From Thioalkalivibrio paradoxus ARh 1 (GTDB taxonomy: Bacteria; Pseudomonadota; Gammaproteobacteria; Ectothiorhodospirales; Ectothiorhodospiraceae): 64,000 nucleotides of DNA. Under the pieces are notes generated by a model that was not told the origin of the DNA, did not search any database, and worked only from the letters and a program-made list of their open reading frames with translations. Positions 8,950 through 18,514 of the stretch are shown here, piece by piece (the stretch's first letter is position 1; every line of letters begins with the position of its first letter). The stretch covers positions 3,198,501 through 3,262,500 of the forward strand of contig NZ_CP007029.1 in assembly GCF_000227685.2 (NCBI RefSeq), given 5' to 3'. Both the position numbers and the translations under genes were made by a program.

Positions 8950-9042
8950 CCCGCAGATCCGGATGGCGGATGACGGCCTTCGGCCTTTTCCTCTACACCT
9001 CGGTCATCATCGGGGGTGGGCCGCATGCGCCATGCGAGTTAG
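8950..9042 (-). repeat. Truncated copy of the interspersed palindromic repeat
   Basis: About one arm and one end of the repeat remain: GGCGGATGACGGCCTTCGGC, the CATCATCGGGGGTGG segment and the terminal GTTAG (CTAAC on the other strand). The TTA at 9039-9041 is the stop codon of the lipoprotein gene that enters from the right. Confidence 0.75.
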
Positions 9043-10904
9043 TCCGGGTCCTCGTCGCCGGTTCCGGGGACGGTCACCTGGCAGCTGAGATCGAAGACTG
9101 AATCGGCGTTTCCGGTCTGGAAGGTCGCGGTATAGGTGAGCGTCTGGTCGTTCGTCGTTGCTGCTGGCGGGTCGATGTCAAACGACACCCGCACCGCACC
9201 GTCGTCGTCGGTCACGCCTGCTGCCCCAGCGCCGGCACTCGACGGCGGAGCGTAGGAGAAGTTGGGCGATCCTGTAGGCCAGTCGTAATCACTTGCAAAG
9301 ATCAGAATGCCCGGTATCGGGTTGCCGGAATCCGTGAGGTAGAACAGATCGAGGGTCCCGGCGCCGCAGTTGGCATTGCCGATCAGGTTGCCCGACGCTG
9401 CGGCCAGAATGGTCACTTCGACCTCGCTCGACTCGCCGAGCGCCTGAACCGAGAACGTCAACGTAATGGAATCACCACCGGGCAACTGCCCTTCCACGTT
9501 GACCACCGCGGTGACACAACCGCCACTGGTGGCGGTCAGGCTGCCCACCGCTCCCAGGCCATTGACGTCCACCGTGGCGCCGCCGGTATCGCCGGCCGAG
9601 AACAGGATCGACTGACCCGGCAGCGGTACGAAGTTGCCGTCGCGTACGCACAGAGTAACCAGTCCGTCTTCCACGTTGCTGGGCAAGGTGTTGGTGGACG
9701 CGGTGAGCGAAAGACCCTCGCCGACGCTGCCCAGATACACCGGGCCGCCGGGGTTGAACACGCGGCTGACCGAGTAGTCCGGCGTGTGGGCGACCAGGAT
9801 CGCGGTGCGGCCGACGTTGCTGAACGGGTAGGTCAGCATCGTGGTGGCGGTGCCGTTGGCGTCGGTGAACGCGAGCGACTGGACGCTGCCGGCGCGGGCG
9901 CGTCCGATGATGTAGGGCACCACCGCTCCGAGGTCGGGACCGACACGGAAGGGTTCGTCGTCCTGCCGGATCAGCAGCCGATTCGGCTGCCCGACCGGGT
10001 AGTCGGCAATGGTGCGAATGCCGGCGTGGAAGAACGACGAGTCGTCGGGATGCGGATCGAGTACCAGTCGATCTCCGGCACCAGGGCGGGCGCCGCGCGC
10101 GACGAAGTTGCCGCCGGGTGCGTCGAACTGGTAGCCACCCTCGATGGGATCGCCGAGGCCGGTGATCGCGAAGCTGCCCGAACCTTCGTCCGGGAATCCG
10201 TCCAGCGGGGCATCGATCAGCTGGAAGCGGATCGGCGTGTTGGTCGGCACCGGGTTGCCGCCGGCATCAGTCGCGGTGACCGAGATCACCCGACTGTAGG
10301 TGCCGTTCTGGAAATCGATGGTCTCGCCCGGCGCAAGCCCGAACTGCACTTGGTTGGTACGGATCGCCTCGATGTAGGGGCCGGTGAATTCGAGCGCGGA
10401 AACCGGACCGGCGGTGCTGATCACACGAATGGTCTGTGTCTCCTCCGCTCCGGTGGCTGGCTGACCATCGGGACGGTCGGCGCGGATGTTGAGTTGGGCG
10501 TCACCCCCAAGGGTTCCTGCAACAAAATACACACGCACATCACCGTTCCCCCCGGCCGTAACGCTCACGCTGGACTGGGGCACACCTTGCCCACTGAAGA
10601 ACTCGGCTTCCGAAAGCAGCCCGCCCACCTGCGCCCCGGCGAAGGAAACCGTGACCGGCGCCTCAGCCACCGGCTGGTTGGAACCCCGGTCCAGTACGCG
10701 AATCGCGACCTGCGATACGTACGGGCTGCCCGGCTGAATCTGCGCCTGTCCCGTGTTCGCGGGCACGGAATCCTTCTCGACCGAGACGTTCAGGCGCAGC
10801 GTATTGTCGGTGAACACACCACCGCCGCCCCCGCCGCAGGACGCCACGGCGAGCGACAACAGCACGATCCAGAAAACGCTCACTACGGCGCGTACAGGCA
10901 GCAT
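9039..10904 (-). CDS. Large Ig-like repeat lipoprotein, located between pilQ and aroK
   Basis: A 621-residue protein with a lipoprotein signal: a hydrophobic segment ending in the lipobox LAVASC followed by a run of glycines. The rest is a string of beta-sandwich-like segments rich in Val, Thr, Gly and Asp, for example VSVTATDAGGNPVPTNTPI, in the style of invasin/Big-type Ig-like domains. It is probably outer-membrane anchored. ATG 10904 has GAGGG upstream; an ATG 15 codons earlier is possible. The gene follows pilQ by about 50 bases in the same direction, so it may be co-transcribed with the pilus operon. Its stop is supplied by the repeat at 9038-9042. Function is not known. Confidence 0.8.
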   Translation of the reverse strand: MLPVRAVVSVFWIVLLSLAVASCGGGGGGVFTDNTLRLNVSVEKDSVPANTGQAQIQPGSPYVSQVAIRVLDRGSNQPVAEAPVTVSFAGAQVGGLLSEAEFFSGQGVPQSSVSVTAGGNGDVRVYFVAGTLGGDAQLNIRADRPDGQPATGAEETQTIRVISTAGPVSALEFTGPYIEAIRTNQVQFGLAPGETIDFQNGTYSRVISVTATDAGGNPVPTNTPIRFQLIDAPLDGFPDEGSGSFAITGLGDPIEGGYQFDAPGGNFVARGARPGAGDRLVLDPHPDDSSFFHAGIRTIADYPVGQPNRLLIRQDDEPFRVGPDLGAVVPYIIGRARAGSVQSLAFTDANGTATTMLTYPFSNVGRTAILVAHTPDYSVSRVFNPGGPVYLGSVGEGLSLTASTNTLPSNVEDGLVTLCVRDGNFVPLPGQSILFSAGDTGGATVDVNGLGAVGSLTATSGGCVTAVVNVEGQLPGGDSITLTFSVQALGESSEVEVTILAAASGNLIGNANCGAGTLDLFYLTDSGNPIPGILIFASDYDWPTGSPNFSYAPPSSAGAGAAGVTDDDGAVRVSFDIDPPAATTNDQTLTYTATFQTGNADSVFDLSCQVTVPGTGDEDPD

Positions 10905-10955
10905 CGAAGTTCCCTCTGAGTTCTTGATTTCGGTTTCCGGGTTCGTCATGTGACG

Positions 10956-13193
10956 CTAGTCGAGTACCCGCGGGGTCACGAAGACCAGCAGTTCCACCTT
11001 CCGGTTGTCATTCGTCTTGCGCTGGAAGAAGTGCCGAACAAACGGGATATCACCGAAGAAAGGCGTCTTTTCGAGCAGGTCCGACGACGTGATCTCGTAG
11101 ATGCCGCCCAGCACGACGGTCTCTCCGTTGGCCACACGTACCGTCGTTTCCAGTTCACGCGTGACGAGCGCGATCCCGTCGCGCGTCACGACTCCCGGCT
11201 CGTCCTTCTTGATCGTGAGTTCCATGATCACGTCGCCGTTCGGCGTGATCTGCGGCGTGACGGTGGTCTCGAGCAAGGCGTCTTCGAACTCGGTAATCGG
11301 GTTACCCGCCTCATCCCGAGTGATGAACGGAATCCGGTCGCCCTGCACGATCTTGGCTTCCTGGCCGTTGGTCGTGATCACCCGAGGATTGGAAATGATT
11401 TCTCCCCGGCGTTCTGCCTGCAACGCGCTCAGCTCCAGATCGAGCATGATGTTGGGCCGCAGAATCGTGAACGCCACGGCACTCGGATCGGTGTCGAAGC
11501 CCGTCAGCCCGGTCGCCGGCAGCGGCACATTGACAGAACCCGGCCGGAAACGCGTGCCATCGGCAATGCCTTCTGCAATGCCGCTCGCGTCGGGGATACG
11601 TGCGCCCGTACCGATATTCGAACGCCCCTGCCGAGATCCTGCTGCGACGCCGAACCGGGCGCCGAGTTGCCGGGCAAAATCGTCCTCGGCGATCACGAGC
11701 CGGGTCTCGATCAGCACCTGCCGGGTGGGGATATCCAATGTGGTGACGAGCTGGCGGATCTGATCGATCTGCTCCTGGGTGTCGCGAACGATCAGGACAT
11801 TGGTGCGCGTATCGACCGCGACGCTGCCCCGATCCGACAGGAACGACACGCGCCCCTCGCGGTCGGTGCGCTCACGCACCTGGATCAATCGCTCGATGTC
11901 GGCTGCCTGCGTGAAATTGACCGTAATGAACTCGGTGCGCAGCGGCTCGAGCTCGCGCCGGTCGCGCTGGGCCTCGAGGATCAGCCGCTCGCGCGCCGCG
12001 ATCTCCTCGGTAGGCGCGACATACATCACGTTGCCGCTGACCCGCTTGTCCAACCCCCGGGTCTGCAGGATGATGTCGAGCGCCTGATCCCAGGGCACGT
12101 TGTTCAGGCGCAGCGTGATGTTACCGGTTACGCTGTCGCTGACGACGATGTTCATATCGGTGAAATCGGCGAGCAGCTGCAATACCGAACGGACCTCGAT
12201 GTCCTGGAAGTTCAGCGACAGACGTTCCCCGACGAACTCCTCCTCTTCGATGCGCCGCGCCTCGCGCTCCTCCTCGGTCAGCGGCGCCAGTTCGAGCACG
12301 TAGGTGCGGTCGGTCTGGTACGACAGGACCTCGTACTCGCCGGTACCGTGCACGGTCATGCGCACGCGTTCGTCGCGCTCGCGCTCGGTGTCGATATGGG
12401 TCACCGGGGTCGCGAAGTCGACCACGTCCAGCCGCCGCTCGAGACGATCCTCGATCAGTACGCGCGGGAACAGCAACTCGACCCGGCCGGCCTGTTCCCG
12501 CACGTCGACGCTGACGCCAGGGCGCGACAGCTCGACCAGCACGCGCCCCTGACCGTCTTCGCCGCGACGGAAGTCGACGTCGACGATCTCGGGCGGCCGG
12601 GCACTGCGCACGCCGGGCGGACGGGCAGGTGGGTCTTCCACCGCCGGCGCTGCCGGTTCGGGCGCCACGGCCGGTTCCTCCGGCGCCCGGGCAACACGGT
12701 CTACCGCGCCGGCGCCACGGCCGACGGTCAGGATCAGGTTGTTGCCGTCGACCCGGCTCTGGTAGTCGGAGCTGCGCGCGAGATTCAGGACCACGCGGGT
12801 GCGATCGCCCGCCTCGACTGCAGTAGCCGAGAGCAGCGGCCCCAGGTTGAATTCGGTGGTGCGCTCGCGCATGCGGTTCGCGACCCCGGGAAGGTCGAGT
12901 GCGATGCGCGGAGGCGAGTCGATCACGAAGATCCGCGCATCCGGCGGTGGCTCCGAGAAGCGCAGGCTCAGCTGCACCCGATCTGCGCCCAGGTCGGAGG
13001 CGCGAATGTCGTTCAGTTCCTGCGCCGGCAGGGGGCCTGCCAGCAGCAGGCACGCAGTCGCAAACCAGACCGCCAGGCGGCGGGCCAGGCTTCGGTTCGG
13101 ATGACCTTCAGCGATTCCGGCACCGGCATTGAGGCGCATGCCCTCAGTCGGGTGGGGTTCGAGACGCATGACGAGTTCTCCCTGGGTGCTCAT
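10956..13193 (-). CDS. pilQ: Type IV pilus secretin PilQ
   Basis: A 745-residue outer-membrane secretin through which the pilus passes. In order there are a signal peptide (to about residue 57), two AMIN domains that bind peptidoglycan (about 60-150 and 190-290), an STN domain starting at SLNFQDIEVRSVLQLLADF, an N1 domain, and the secretin core with VLIETRLVIAEDDFARQLG, ISNPRVITTNGQEA and GGIYEI ahead of FFGDIPFVRHFF. The ATG at 13193 overlaps the pilP stop (ATGA). Later in-frame ATGs could also be used, since the leader before the hydrophobic part is long. Confidence 0.95.
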   Translation of the reverse strand: MSTQGELVMRLEPHPTEGMRLNAGAGIAEGHPNRSLARRLAVWFATACLLLAGPLPAQELNDIRASDLGADRVQLSLRFSEPPPDARIFVIDSPPRIALDLPGVANRMRERTTEFNLGPLLSATAVEAGDRTRVVLNLARSSDYQSRVDGNNLILTVGRGAGAVDRVARAPEEPAVAPEPAAPAVEDPPARPPGVRSARPPEIVDVDFRRGEDGQGRVLVELSRPGVSVDVREQAGRVELLFPRVLIEDRLERRLDVVDFATPVTHIDTERERDERVRMTVHGTGEYEVLSYQTDRTYVLELAPLTEEEREARRIEEEEFVGERLSLNFQDIEVRSVLQLLADFTDMNIVVSDSVTGNITLRLNNVPWDQALDIILQTRGLDKRVSGNVMYVAPTEEIAARERLILEAQRDRRELEPLRTEFITVNFTQAADIERLIQVRERTDREGRVSFLSDRGSVAVDTRTNVLIVRDTQEQIDQIRQLVTTLDIPTRQVLIETRLVIAEDDFARQLGARFGVAAGSRQGRSNIGTGARIPDASGIAEGIADGTRFRPGSVNVPLPATGLTGFDTDPSAVAFTILRPNIMLDLELSALQAERRGEIISNPRVITTNGQEAKIVQGDRIPFITRDEAGNPITEFEDALLETTVTPQITPNGDVIMELTIKKDEPGVVTRDGIALVTRELETTVRVANGETVVLGGIYEITSSDLLEKTPFFGDIPFVRHFFQRKTNDNRKVELLVFVTPRVLD

Positions 13194-13726
13194 TCCGACA
13201 GCGAGACGTTGTTCTCGCGTTCCACGTAGCCGCCGAAGGCGTCCGGCACGACCTCGATCAGGCGGATCTCCCGCGTCGTGATGTCGACGACGCGGCCGAA
13301 GTTCTGGCCCATGTAGTTGCCGGGCTGGACGGTCAGGATGGTGCGGTCCGGAGTCCGCACCAAAGCGTAGCGCACGCCCTCCTGTTCCATCGAGCCCACC
13401 ATACGCAGCGAGTCCAGCGGGAAAGCTTCCAGTGGCTCGCGCGGCCGGTCGAAATCGATGTCGACTTCTCCGGGCACCCCGGTCGGCGGGGGTGGCAGCG
13501 GCCGTGCGATCACCGAGGAGTCGAATGGCGAGCGCGCATGCCCCGGGTACAGGTAGGGTTCGTGCGGCTCGATGGTCGGAATCGGCTCGATGTCGCCACC
13601 GGGCCGGGCGTTGATCTTGGCGATGTATTCTTGCAGATCGGACATGTCGCGCTGGCAGCCCGACAATGCGGGCAGTGCCAGCGCGATGGCCAGCAGCAGG
13701 GGCCAGGCTGGCGCGGCCACTCGCAT
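13190..13726 (-). CDS. pilP: Type IV pilus inner-membrane lipoprotein PilP
   Basis: A 178-residue lipoprotein with lipobox ALSGC at about residue 23. The middle is proline-rich and flexible. The C-terminal domain has the PilP pattern LRMVGSMEQEGVRYALVRTP and VQPGNYMGQNFGRV. PilP links the PilN/PilO inner-membrane complex to the secretin PilQ. Its start overlaps the pilO stop by one base (TGATG), and its stop overlaps pilQ, so the operon is translationally coupled. Confidence 0.94.
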   Translation of the reverse strand: MRVAAPAWPLLLAIALALPALSGCQRDMSDLQEYIAKINARPGGDIEPIPTIEPHEPYLYPGHARSPFDSSVIARPLPPPPTGVPGEVDIDFDRPREPLEAFPLDSLRMVGSMEQEGVRYALVRTPDRTILTVQPGNYMGQNFGRVVDITTREIRLIEVVPDAFGGYVERENNVSLSE

Positions 13727-14307
13727 CAGGTTCCCTCCAGGTAGCGGTAGGTCCGGGCGATCGCATCCATCAAGAGGTCGTCGTCGGACGCACCGGGCCG
13801 GATGTAGACATCGTGCACGGTGACGATCCGCGGCATCGCGGAGATGCCGCTGACGAACTCGGCAAGTTGCTCGTAGGTGCCGCGTACGCGCAACTGGATC
13901 GGCACCTCTGCATAGAAGGTACGGTTGGCCTCGCCCCTTGGCTGGAACAGCTCGATTTCGAGCCCCACCGACAGCGCGGTCTGCGAGATGTCCACGAGCA
14001 GGTTGGGGATCTCCGCAGTGCTCGGAAGCAGCTGCACCAGCGACGCGAACATGCGTTCCATTTCCGCCAGCTGTTCCTCGTACGCTGCGAGGTTGGCCGC
14101 ACGCTCCTGTTTCTCTTCGAACTCGGCGCGCAGCTGCACTTCCCGGCGCTCCTCGCGGTCGAGAACCTCGACCTGGTCCTTGATGAAGTACCAGTATCCG
14201 GCCCCGGCCAGCGCCACGATGATCAGCGCGATGATCACCCCCTTGACGGCGGCGGGTGCCTCGCCAAGGTTGCGGAAATCGATTTCGTTGATCGACTTGA
14301 GGTCCAT
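13726..14307 (-). CDS. pilO: Type IV pilus alignment protein PilO
   Basis: A 193-residue protein with a short cytoplasmic N-terminus, one membrane helix (VIIALIIVALAGAGYWYFI), a periplasmic coiled coil rich in Glu and Arg, and a C-terminal ferredoxin-like domain (EIELFQPRGEANRTFYAEVP). It pairs with PilN in the periplasm to align the pilus machine. ATG 14307 overlaps the pilN stop (TGATG). The length matches PilO of other gammaproteobacteria. Confidence 0.94.
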   Translation of the reverse strand: MDLKSINEIDFRNLGEAPAAVKGVIIALIIVALAGAGYWYFIKDQVEVLDREERREVQLRAEFEEKQERAANLAAYEEQLAEMERMFASLVQLLPSTAEIPNLLVDISQTALSVGLEIELFQPRGEANRTFYAEVPIQLRVRGTYEQLAEFVSGISAMPRIVTVHDVYIRPGASDDDLLMDAIARTYRYLEGT

Positions 14308-14882
14308 CAGGATCCCCCCTCGCCCTGCTCCGCATCGGCAGTTGGCCGTGTCTGCGTCGCCTCGAGCCGGAAATCGCGGACTTGCAGGCGGCCTTCCTGC
14401 CGGGTCTCGATGATGTGCAGCGTCGAGTCGCTGAGCCACGACGAGGCATCGACGCGCCGCATCAGCGCGGAGATCCGCGCATTCGACTCGGCGCGCCCGA
14501 CCAGGCGCAGACGGTCACGCTCCTGCCTCAGCTCGCGGTAGAACGTGCCTTCCGGGAGGGTCTCGACCAACTCATCGAACAGGTGCACGGCCTCGGGCCG
14601 GCTCGCCTGAAGGGTCTGGATCACCTCGATCCGGTCCACCAGCTGCTGGCGCTGGCGGTCCAGTTCCCGGATGCGGGCGATCTGCCGATCCAAGGTGCGA
14701 ATCTCGGACTGCAGCAGCTGGTTCCGGTTCTGCTGATGCTCGATGCGCGCGCCCATGTACAGATGCGCGGCAAATACCAGCAACACCCCCACCGCGACGG
14801 CGCCGCCGGCCATGACATAAAACTGCTTCTGGCGATGGGCGCGGCGCTTTTCGCGCCAGGGAAGCAGGTTGACATAGATCAT
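14307..14882 (-). CDS. pilN: Type IV pilus alignment protein PilN
   Basis: A 191-residue protein. The N-terminal NLLPWREKRRA is the conserved cytoplasmic tail that docks into PilM. One membrane helix, a long coiled coil (IRTLDRQIARIRELDRQRQQ) and a periplasmic domain follow. ATG 14882 overlaps the end of pilM by four bases (ATGA). It forms heterodimers with PilO. Confidence 0.94.
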   Translation of the reverse strand: MIYVNLLPWREKRRAHRQKQFYVMAGGAVAVGVLLVFAAHLYMGARIEHQQNRNQLLQSEIRTLDRQIARIRELDRQRQQLVDRIEVIQTLQASRPEAVHLFDELVETLPEGTFYRELRQERDRLRLVGRAESNARISALMRRVDASSWLSDSTLHIIETRQEGRLQVRDFRLEATQTRPTADAEQGEGGS

Positions 14883-15946
14883 CCCGCAAACCCCCGCAGC
14901 GCCAGCCCGGAGGCGGTCAGCGTGGCCGGAGCATCGTTCAGGAAGCGCTGCTGGTTGATGCGCCTCGCCAGGGGCATGTTCCGGAACGGATTGGCGATCA
15001 TCACCGGGGTACCGGTGGCCTCCTCGAGCATTTCGTCGATGCCCGGGATCGCGGCACAACCACCCCCGAGGAAAATCTGGTCGATCGAGTCGTGCGGGCG
15101 GGTCACGTAGAAATACTGCAGCAGCCGCTGCACCTGGTCCATCATGCTCTGCTTGAAGGGCTCGAGCACCCCTGCGGCGTAATCGGGCGGGAGATCTCCA
15201 TTGATCTTGGCATTGCCCGCCTCCTTCATGTCCATGCCATAGCGGCGCATGATCTCTTCAGTCAGCAGCCGCCCCCCGAAATCCTGCTCCCGGGTGTAGA
15301 TTACGCCCTGCTGCTGGCTGATCACGTAGACGCTGGTCACCGCAGACCCGACGTCGATCACAGCGACGATCGGTTTGTCGTCCCGGTCCGGCAACTGCTC
15401 GAGCATCAGGCTGGTGGCGTGTTCGACCGCGTAGGCCTCGACGTCCACCACTTCGGGCGTCAGCTTGGCGGCCTCGGCAATCGCGACCCTGGACTCCACA
15501 TGTTCTCGGCGCGAGGCCACTACCAACACGTCGACCAGTTCCGGGTTGGCGGCGTTCTTGCCAATCACCTGGAAGTCGAGGCTGACCTCGTCGATGTTGT
15601 AGGGGATGTACTGATCGGCCTCGACGATGACCTGCCCCTCGAGCTCCGAGTCGGAGAGCCTGCTCGACAGGCGCAGCGTCCGCGTAATGACGGTGGACGA
15701 GGGCACGGCCATCGCGCAGTGGCGAAGATGCGTGCCCGAACGCTTGATCGCGCGCACCAGCGCGGCCCCGATCGCATCGGAGTCCCGGCATTCCTTGTCG
15801 ACGACGGCGCCATCCGGCAACGGCTCGACCGCGAAGGCCTCCACCTTGTAGCCGCTGCCGCTGCGACTCAGTTCCAGCACCTTGATCGACGCTGCACTGA
15901 AGTCGACGCCGAGCAGGGCCTGGCGCCTTTTTCCCAGACCTAGCAC
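14879..15946 (-). CDS. pilM: Type IV pilus actin-like ATPase PilM
   Basis: A 355-residue cytoplasmic actin/FtsA-fold protein; P. aeruginosa PilM has 354. LLGVDFSAASIKVLELSRSG is the first nucleotide-binding loop, VAVIDVGSAVTSVYVI the second and IFLGGGCAAIPG the adenosine-binding motif. I chose GTG 15946 (giving VLGLGKRRQ) because it matches the family start, has a GGGGG run upstream and lies downstream of a TATAAT box. An ATG 17 codons earlier is open but would start upstream of that promoter element. It heads the pilMNOPQ operon, divergent from ponA. Confidence 0.94.
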   Translation of the reverse strand: MLGLGKRRQALLGVDFSAASIKVLELSRSGSGYKVEAFAVEPLPDGAVVDKECRDSDAIGAALVRAIKRSGTHLRHCAMAVPSSTVITRTLRLSSRLSDSELEGQVIVEADQYIPYNIDEVSLDFQVIGKNAANPELVDVLVVASRREHVESRVAIAEAAKLTPEVVDVEAYAVEHATSLMLEQLPDRDDKPIVAVIDVGSAVTSVYVISQQQGVIYTREQDFGGRLLTEEIMRRYGMDMKEAGNAKINGDLPPDYAAGVLEPFKQSMMDQVQRLLQYFYVTRPHDSIDQIFLGGGCAAIPGIDEMLEEATGTPVMIANPFRNMPLARRINQQRFLNDAPATLTASGLALRGFAG

Positions 15947-15976
15947 ACTGCCCCCTGATGTTCGCGTGCCGTACCG

Positions 15977-15982
15977 ATTATA
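15977..15982 (-). promoter_or_regulatory. Probable -10 element of the pilM operon promoter
   Basis: A perfect TATAAT on the minus strand lies 31 bases ahead of the chosen pilM start. The sequence 16-18 bases upstream has only a weak -35 match (GAGTTG/CGAGTT), so the promoter may be weak or activator-dependent. Confidence 0.45.
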
Positions 15983-16098
15983 ATACGGCATCACCATGCA
16001 ACTCGCCTACTCCTTTTAATGGATCATAGATCGCTTGAAGAGGTCGCCGCAAGCGGCTTTGTCAGCGGTACATTCCCCATCCAAGCGATTTTCAAATC

Positions 16099-18507
16099 AT
16101 GCCCGTTGTCATTCGAGTGATTCTGGCCCTCTTCACCCTGGCGATGGGTGGCGCTCTCGCAGCTGCCGCGGCCGTGTTCGGTCTATATCTTTACTATTCC
16201 CCCACGCTCCCTGCGGTCGACTCGCTGCGCGAAGTGCGGCTCCAGACCCCTCTCCAGATCTATACCGAGGACGGGAAGCTGATCGGCGAGTTCGCCGAGC
16301 AGCGGCGCGAGCCGGTTCCGATCGAGGCCATGCCCGAACGCCTGCTGCAGGCGTTCGTGGCGGCCGAAGACGAACGATTCTACCGTCACCACGGAGTCGA
16401 CCCGGTCGGGCTGCTGCGCGCCGGGATCAACCTTTTCAGCACCGGCGAGCGCACGCAGGGCGGCAGCACGATCACGATGCAGCTGGCCCGCAACTTCTTT
16501 CTGACCCGGGAGCGCACCTACGAACGCAAGATCCGCGAGATCTTCCTTGCGGTACAGATCGAGCAGGAGCTTTCCAAGGAACAGATTCTCGAACTTTACC
16601 TGAACAAGATCTACCTCGGGCAGCGGGCCTACGGAGTTGCAGCGGCGGCGCGCGTCTACTTCGACCGGCCGCTGGAAGAACTCGACCTCGACCAGATCGC
16701 GATCCTGGCCGGCCTGCCGAAGGCGCCCTCGACGACCAACCCGGTGACCAGCCCCGAGCGCGCGACGATCCGCCGCAACTACGTGCTGCGGCGGATGCTG
16801 CAGCTCGAGTGGATCACGCCCGAGGAACACGCGGCCGCCCTGGCCCGCCCGGTGCTGTCGCAGCGCCATGTCACGCCAACCGAGGTCGACGCGCACTGGG
16901 TGGCCGAGAGCGCGCGCCAGATCGTCGTGAACCTGTGGGGCGACGAGGCCTATACCCGCGGGCTCAAGGTCTACACGACGATCGACTCCGAGGCCCAGGA
17001 GGCCGCGAACCGCGCGTTGCGCGACGGTCTCGCGGCCTACGACCGGCGCCACGGATACCGGGGCCCGGAGATGCGACTGGAAGAGACCGTGACCGCCGAT
17101 GACGGCGCGCGTCTGGAAGCGCTGCGCGGCCTCGGCGTGAGCGGGCGCAGGCTGGTGCCCGCAATCGTGCTGCAGGCGGACGGCCAGGGCCTCGAGGTGG
17201 ACGCGCTCGGACGCGGCAACATCCGGCTCAGCCGCGAAACGCTGAACTGGGCGATCGGGCAGCAGGGGCGGGTGTCGGACCGGTTCCGGCGCGGCGACGT
17301 GATCCGGATCGAACGCACCGGGGACGATGGCTGGCGCCTGAGCCAACGCCCCGAAGTCTCTGGCGCACTGGTCGCCCAGGCCCCACAGGACGGCGCGATT
17401 CTGGCGCTCGCCGGCGGCTTCGATTTCTTCGAGAACCGGTTCGACCGCGCGCTGCAGGCCGAGCGCCAACCCGGATCCGCGTTCAAGTCCATCATCTACG
17501 CGCTCGCCTTGCAGCAGGGCATGCCTCCGAGCAGCACTCTGGTGGATGCACCGCTGGTGCTCGGCGACCCGGCGCTCGGCGCGGAGTGGCGGCCGGAGAA
17601 CTATTCGCGGAGCTTCCGCGGCCCGACGCCGATGCGCGAGGCGCTGGCGAGTTCCCGCAACCTGGCGTCGATTCGGCTGCTGAACAGCCTCGGGGTGCGC
17701 CAGGTGCACGAGGATCTGGCCCGGTTCGGCCTGAACGTCGAGCAGCACCCCCGGAACCTGTCGATGGCGCTGGGAACCGGCACCCTGACGCCGATCGAGC
17801 TGAACAATGCCTACGCGCTGTTTGCGAACGGCGGGAAGCTCACGACGCCGTGGCTGATCGGAAGGATCGAGGACGGTGACGGCAGCCTGCTGTATCAGGC
17901 GGCGACGCCGCGCAGCTGCCCGGAGCCGTGCGTCGAGCCGGCCGGACAGCACCTGGAGCTGAAAACGGGCAGAACCCCGCTGCATTTCGCGGAGCCGGTC
18001 CCGATGCTCGACCCGGGGGTGGCCTGGCAGATGAGCGAGATGCTGAAGGGCGTGATCCAGTCGGGTACCGGCCGACGGGCGCAGGAACTCGGTCGCACCG
18101 ATCTTGGCGGCAAGACCGGCACCACCAACTCCTACCGGGACGCGTGGTTCGCCGGCTTCAACGCCGATATCGTCGCGACCGCCTGGATCGGCTATGACGA
18201 CAACAGCGAACTGGGCTCCGGGGAAAGCGGCGGCCGGGCGGCGCTGCCGATCTGGACGGGGTTCATGCAGCAGGCGCTCGCCGACCGGCCCGCGGCGCCG
18301 GTGCCGCGGCCCGACGACCTGGTCGAAGTGGTGCTGCTGCCCGAGACCGGACAACGCACGCGCGACGACGACCCGCGCGGACAGCGCGAATGGCTGCTGC
18401 CGGCGCAGATCCCGGAGTCCACCGCCCGGAGCCCCGACCCGGCGGAGCCGGAAGCCGACGACGGCGGCATGCCCGGGATCGGAGCCCAGCCCGAGTTCAT
18501 CTTCTGA
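16099..18507 (+). CDS. mrcA: Penicillin-binding protein 1A (bifunctional transglycosylase/transpeptidase)
   Basis: An 802-residue class A PBP with an N-terminal membrane anchor at residues 6-33. The GT51 glycosyltransferase domain carries EDERFYRHHGVDP (catalytic Glu90) and QGGSTITMQLARN. The transpeptidase has SAFK (Ser460, Lys463), SRN (519-521) and KTG (672-674). It polymerises and cross-links peptidoglycan. An OB-like insert between the domains is typical of PBP1A. Its divergent placement next to pilM is conserved in many gammaproteobacteria. A proline/glutamate-rich tail ends the protein. Confidence 0.96.
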   Translation: MPVVIRVILALFTLAMGGALAAAAAVFGLYLYYSPTLPAVDSLREVRLQTPLQIYTEDGKLIGEFAEQRREPVPIEAMPERLLQAFVAAEDERFYRHHGVDPVGLLRAGINLFSTGERTQGGSTITMQLARNFFLTRERTYERKIREIFLAVQIEQELSKEQILELYLNKIYLGQRAYGVAAAARVYFDRPLEELDLDQIAILAGLPKAPSTTNPVTSPERATIRRNYVLRRMLQLEWITPEEHAAALARPVLSQRHVTPTEVDAHWVAESARQIVVNLWGDEAYTRGLKVYTTIDSEAQEAANRALRDGLAAYDRRHGYRGPEMRLEETVTADDGARLEALRGLGVSGRRLVPAIVLQADGQGLEVDALGRGNIRLSRETLNWAIGQQGRVSDRFRRGDVIRIERTGDDGWRLSQRPEVSGALVAQAPQDGAILALAGGFDFFENRFDRALQAERQPGSAFKSIIYALALQQGMPPSSTLVDAPLVLGDPALGAEWRPENYSRSFRGPTPMREALASSRNLASIRLLNSLGVRQVHEDLARFGLNVEQHPRNLSMALGTGTLTPIELNNAYALFANGGKLTTPWLIGRIEDGDGSLLYQAATPRSCPEPCVEPAGQHLELKTGRTPLHFAEPVPMLDPGVAWQMSEMLKGVIQSGTGRRAQELGRTDLGGKTGTTNSYRDAWFAGFNADIVATAWIGYDDNSELGSGESGGRAALPIWTGFMQQALADRPAAPVPRPDDLVEVVLLPETGQRTRDDDPRGQREWLLPAQIPESTARSPDPAEPEADDGGMPGIGAQPEFIF

Positions 18508-18514
18508 GCCGACC

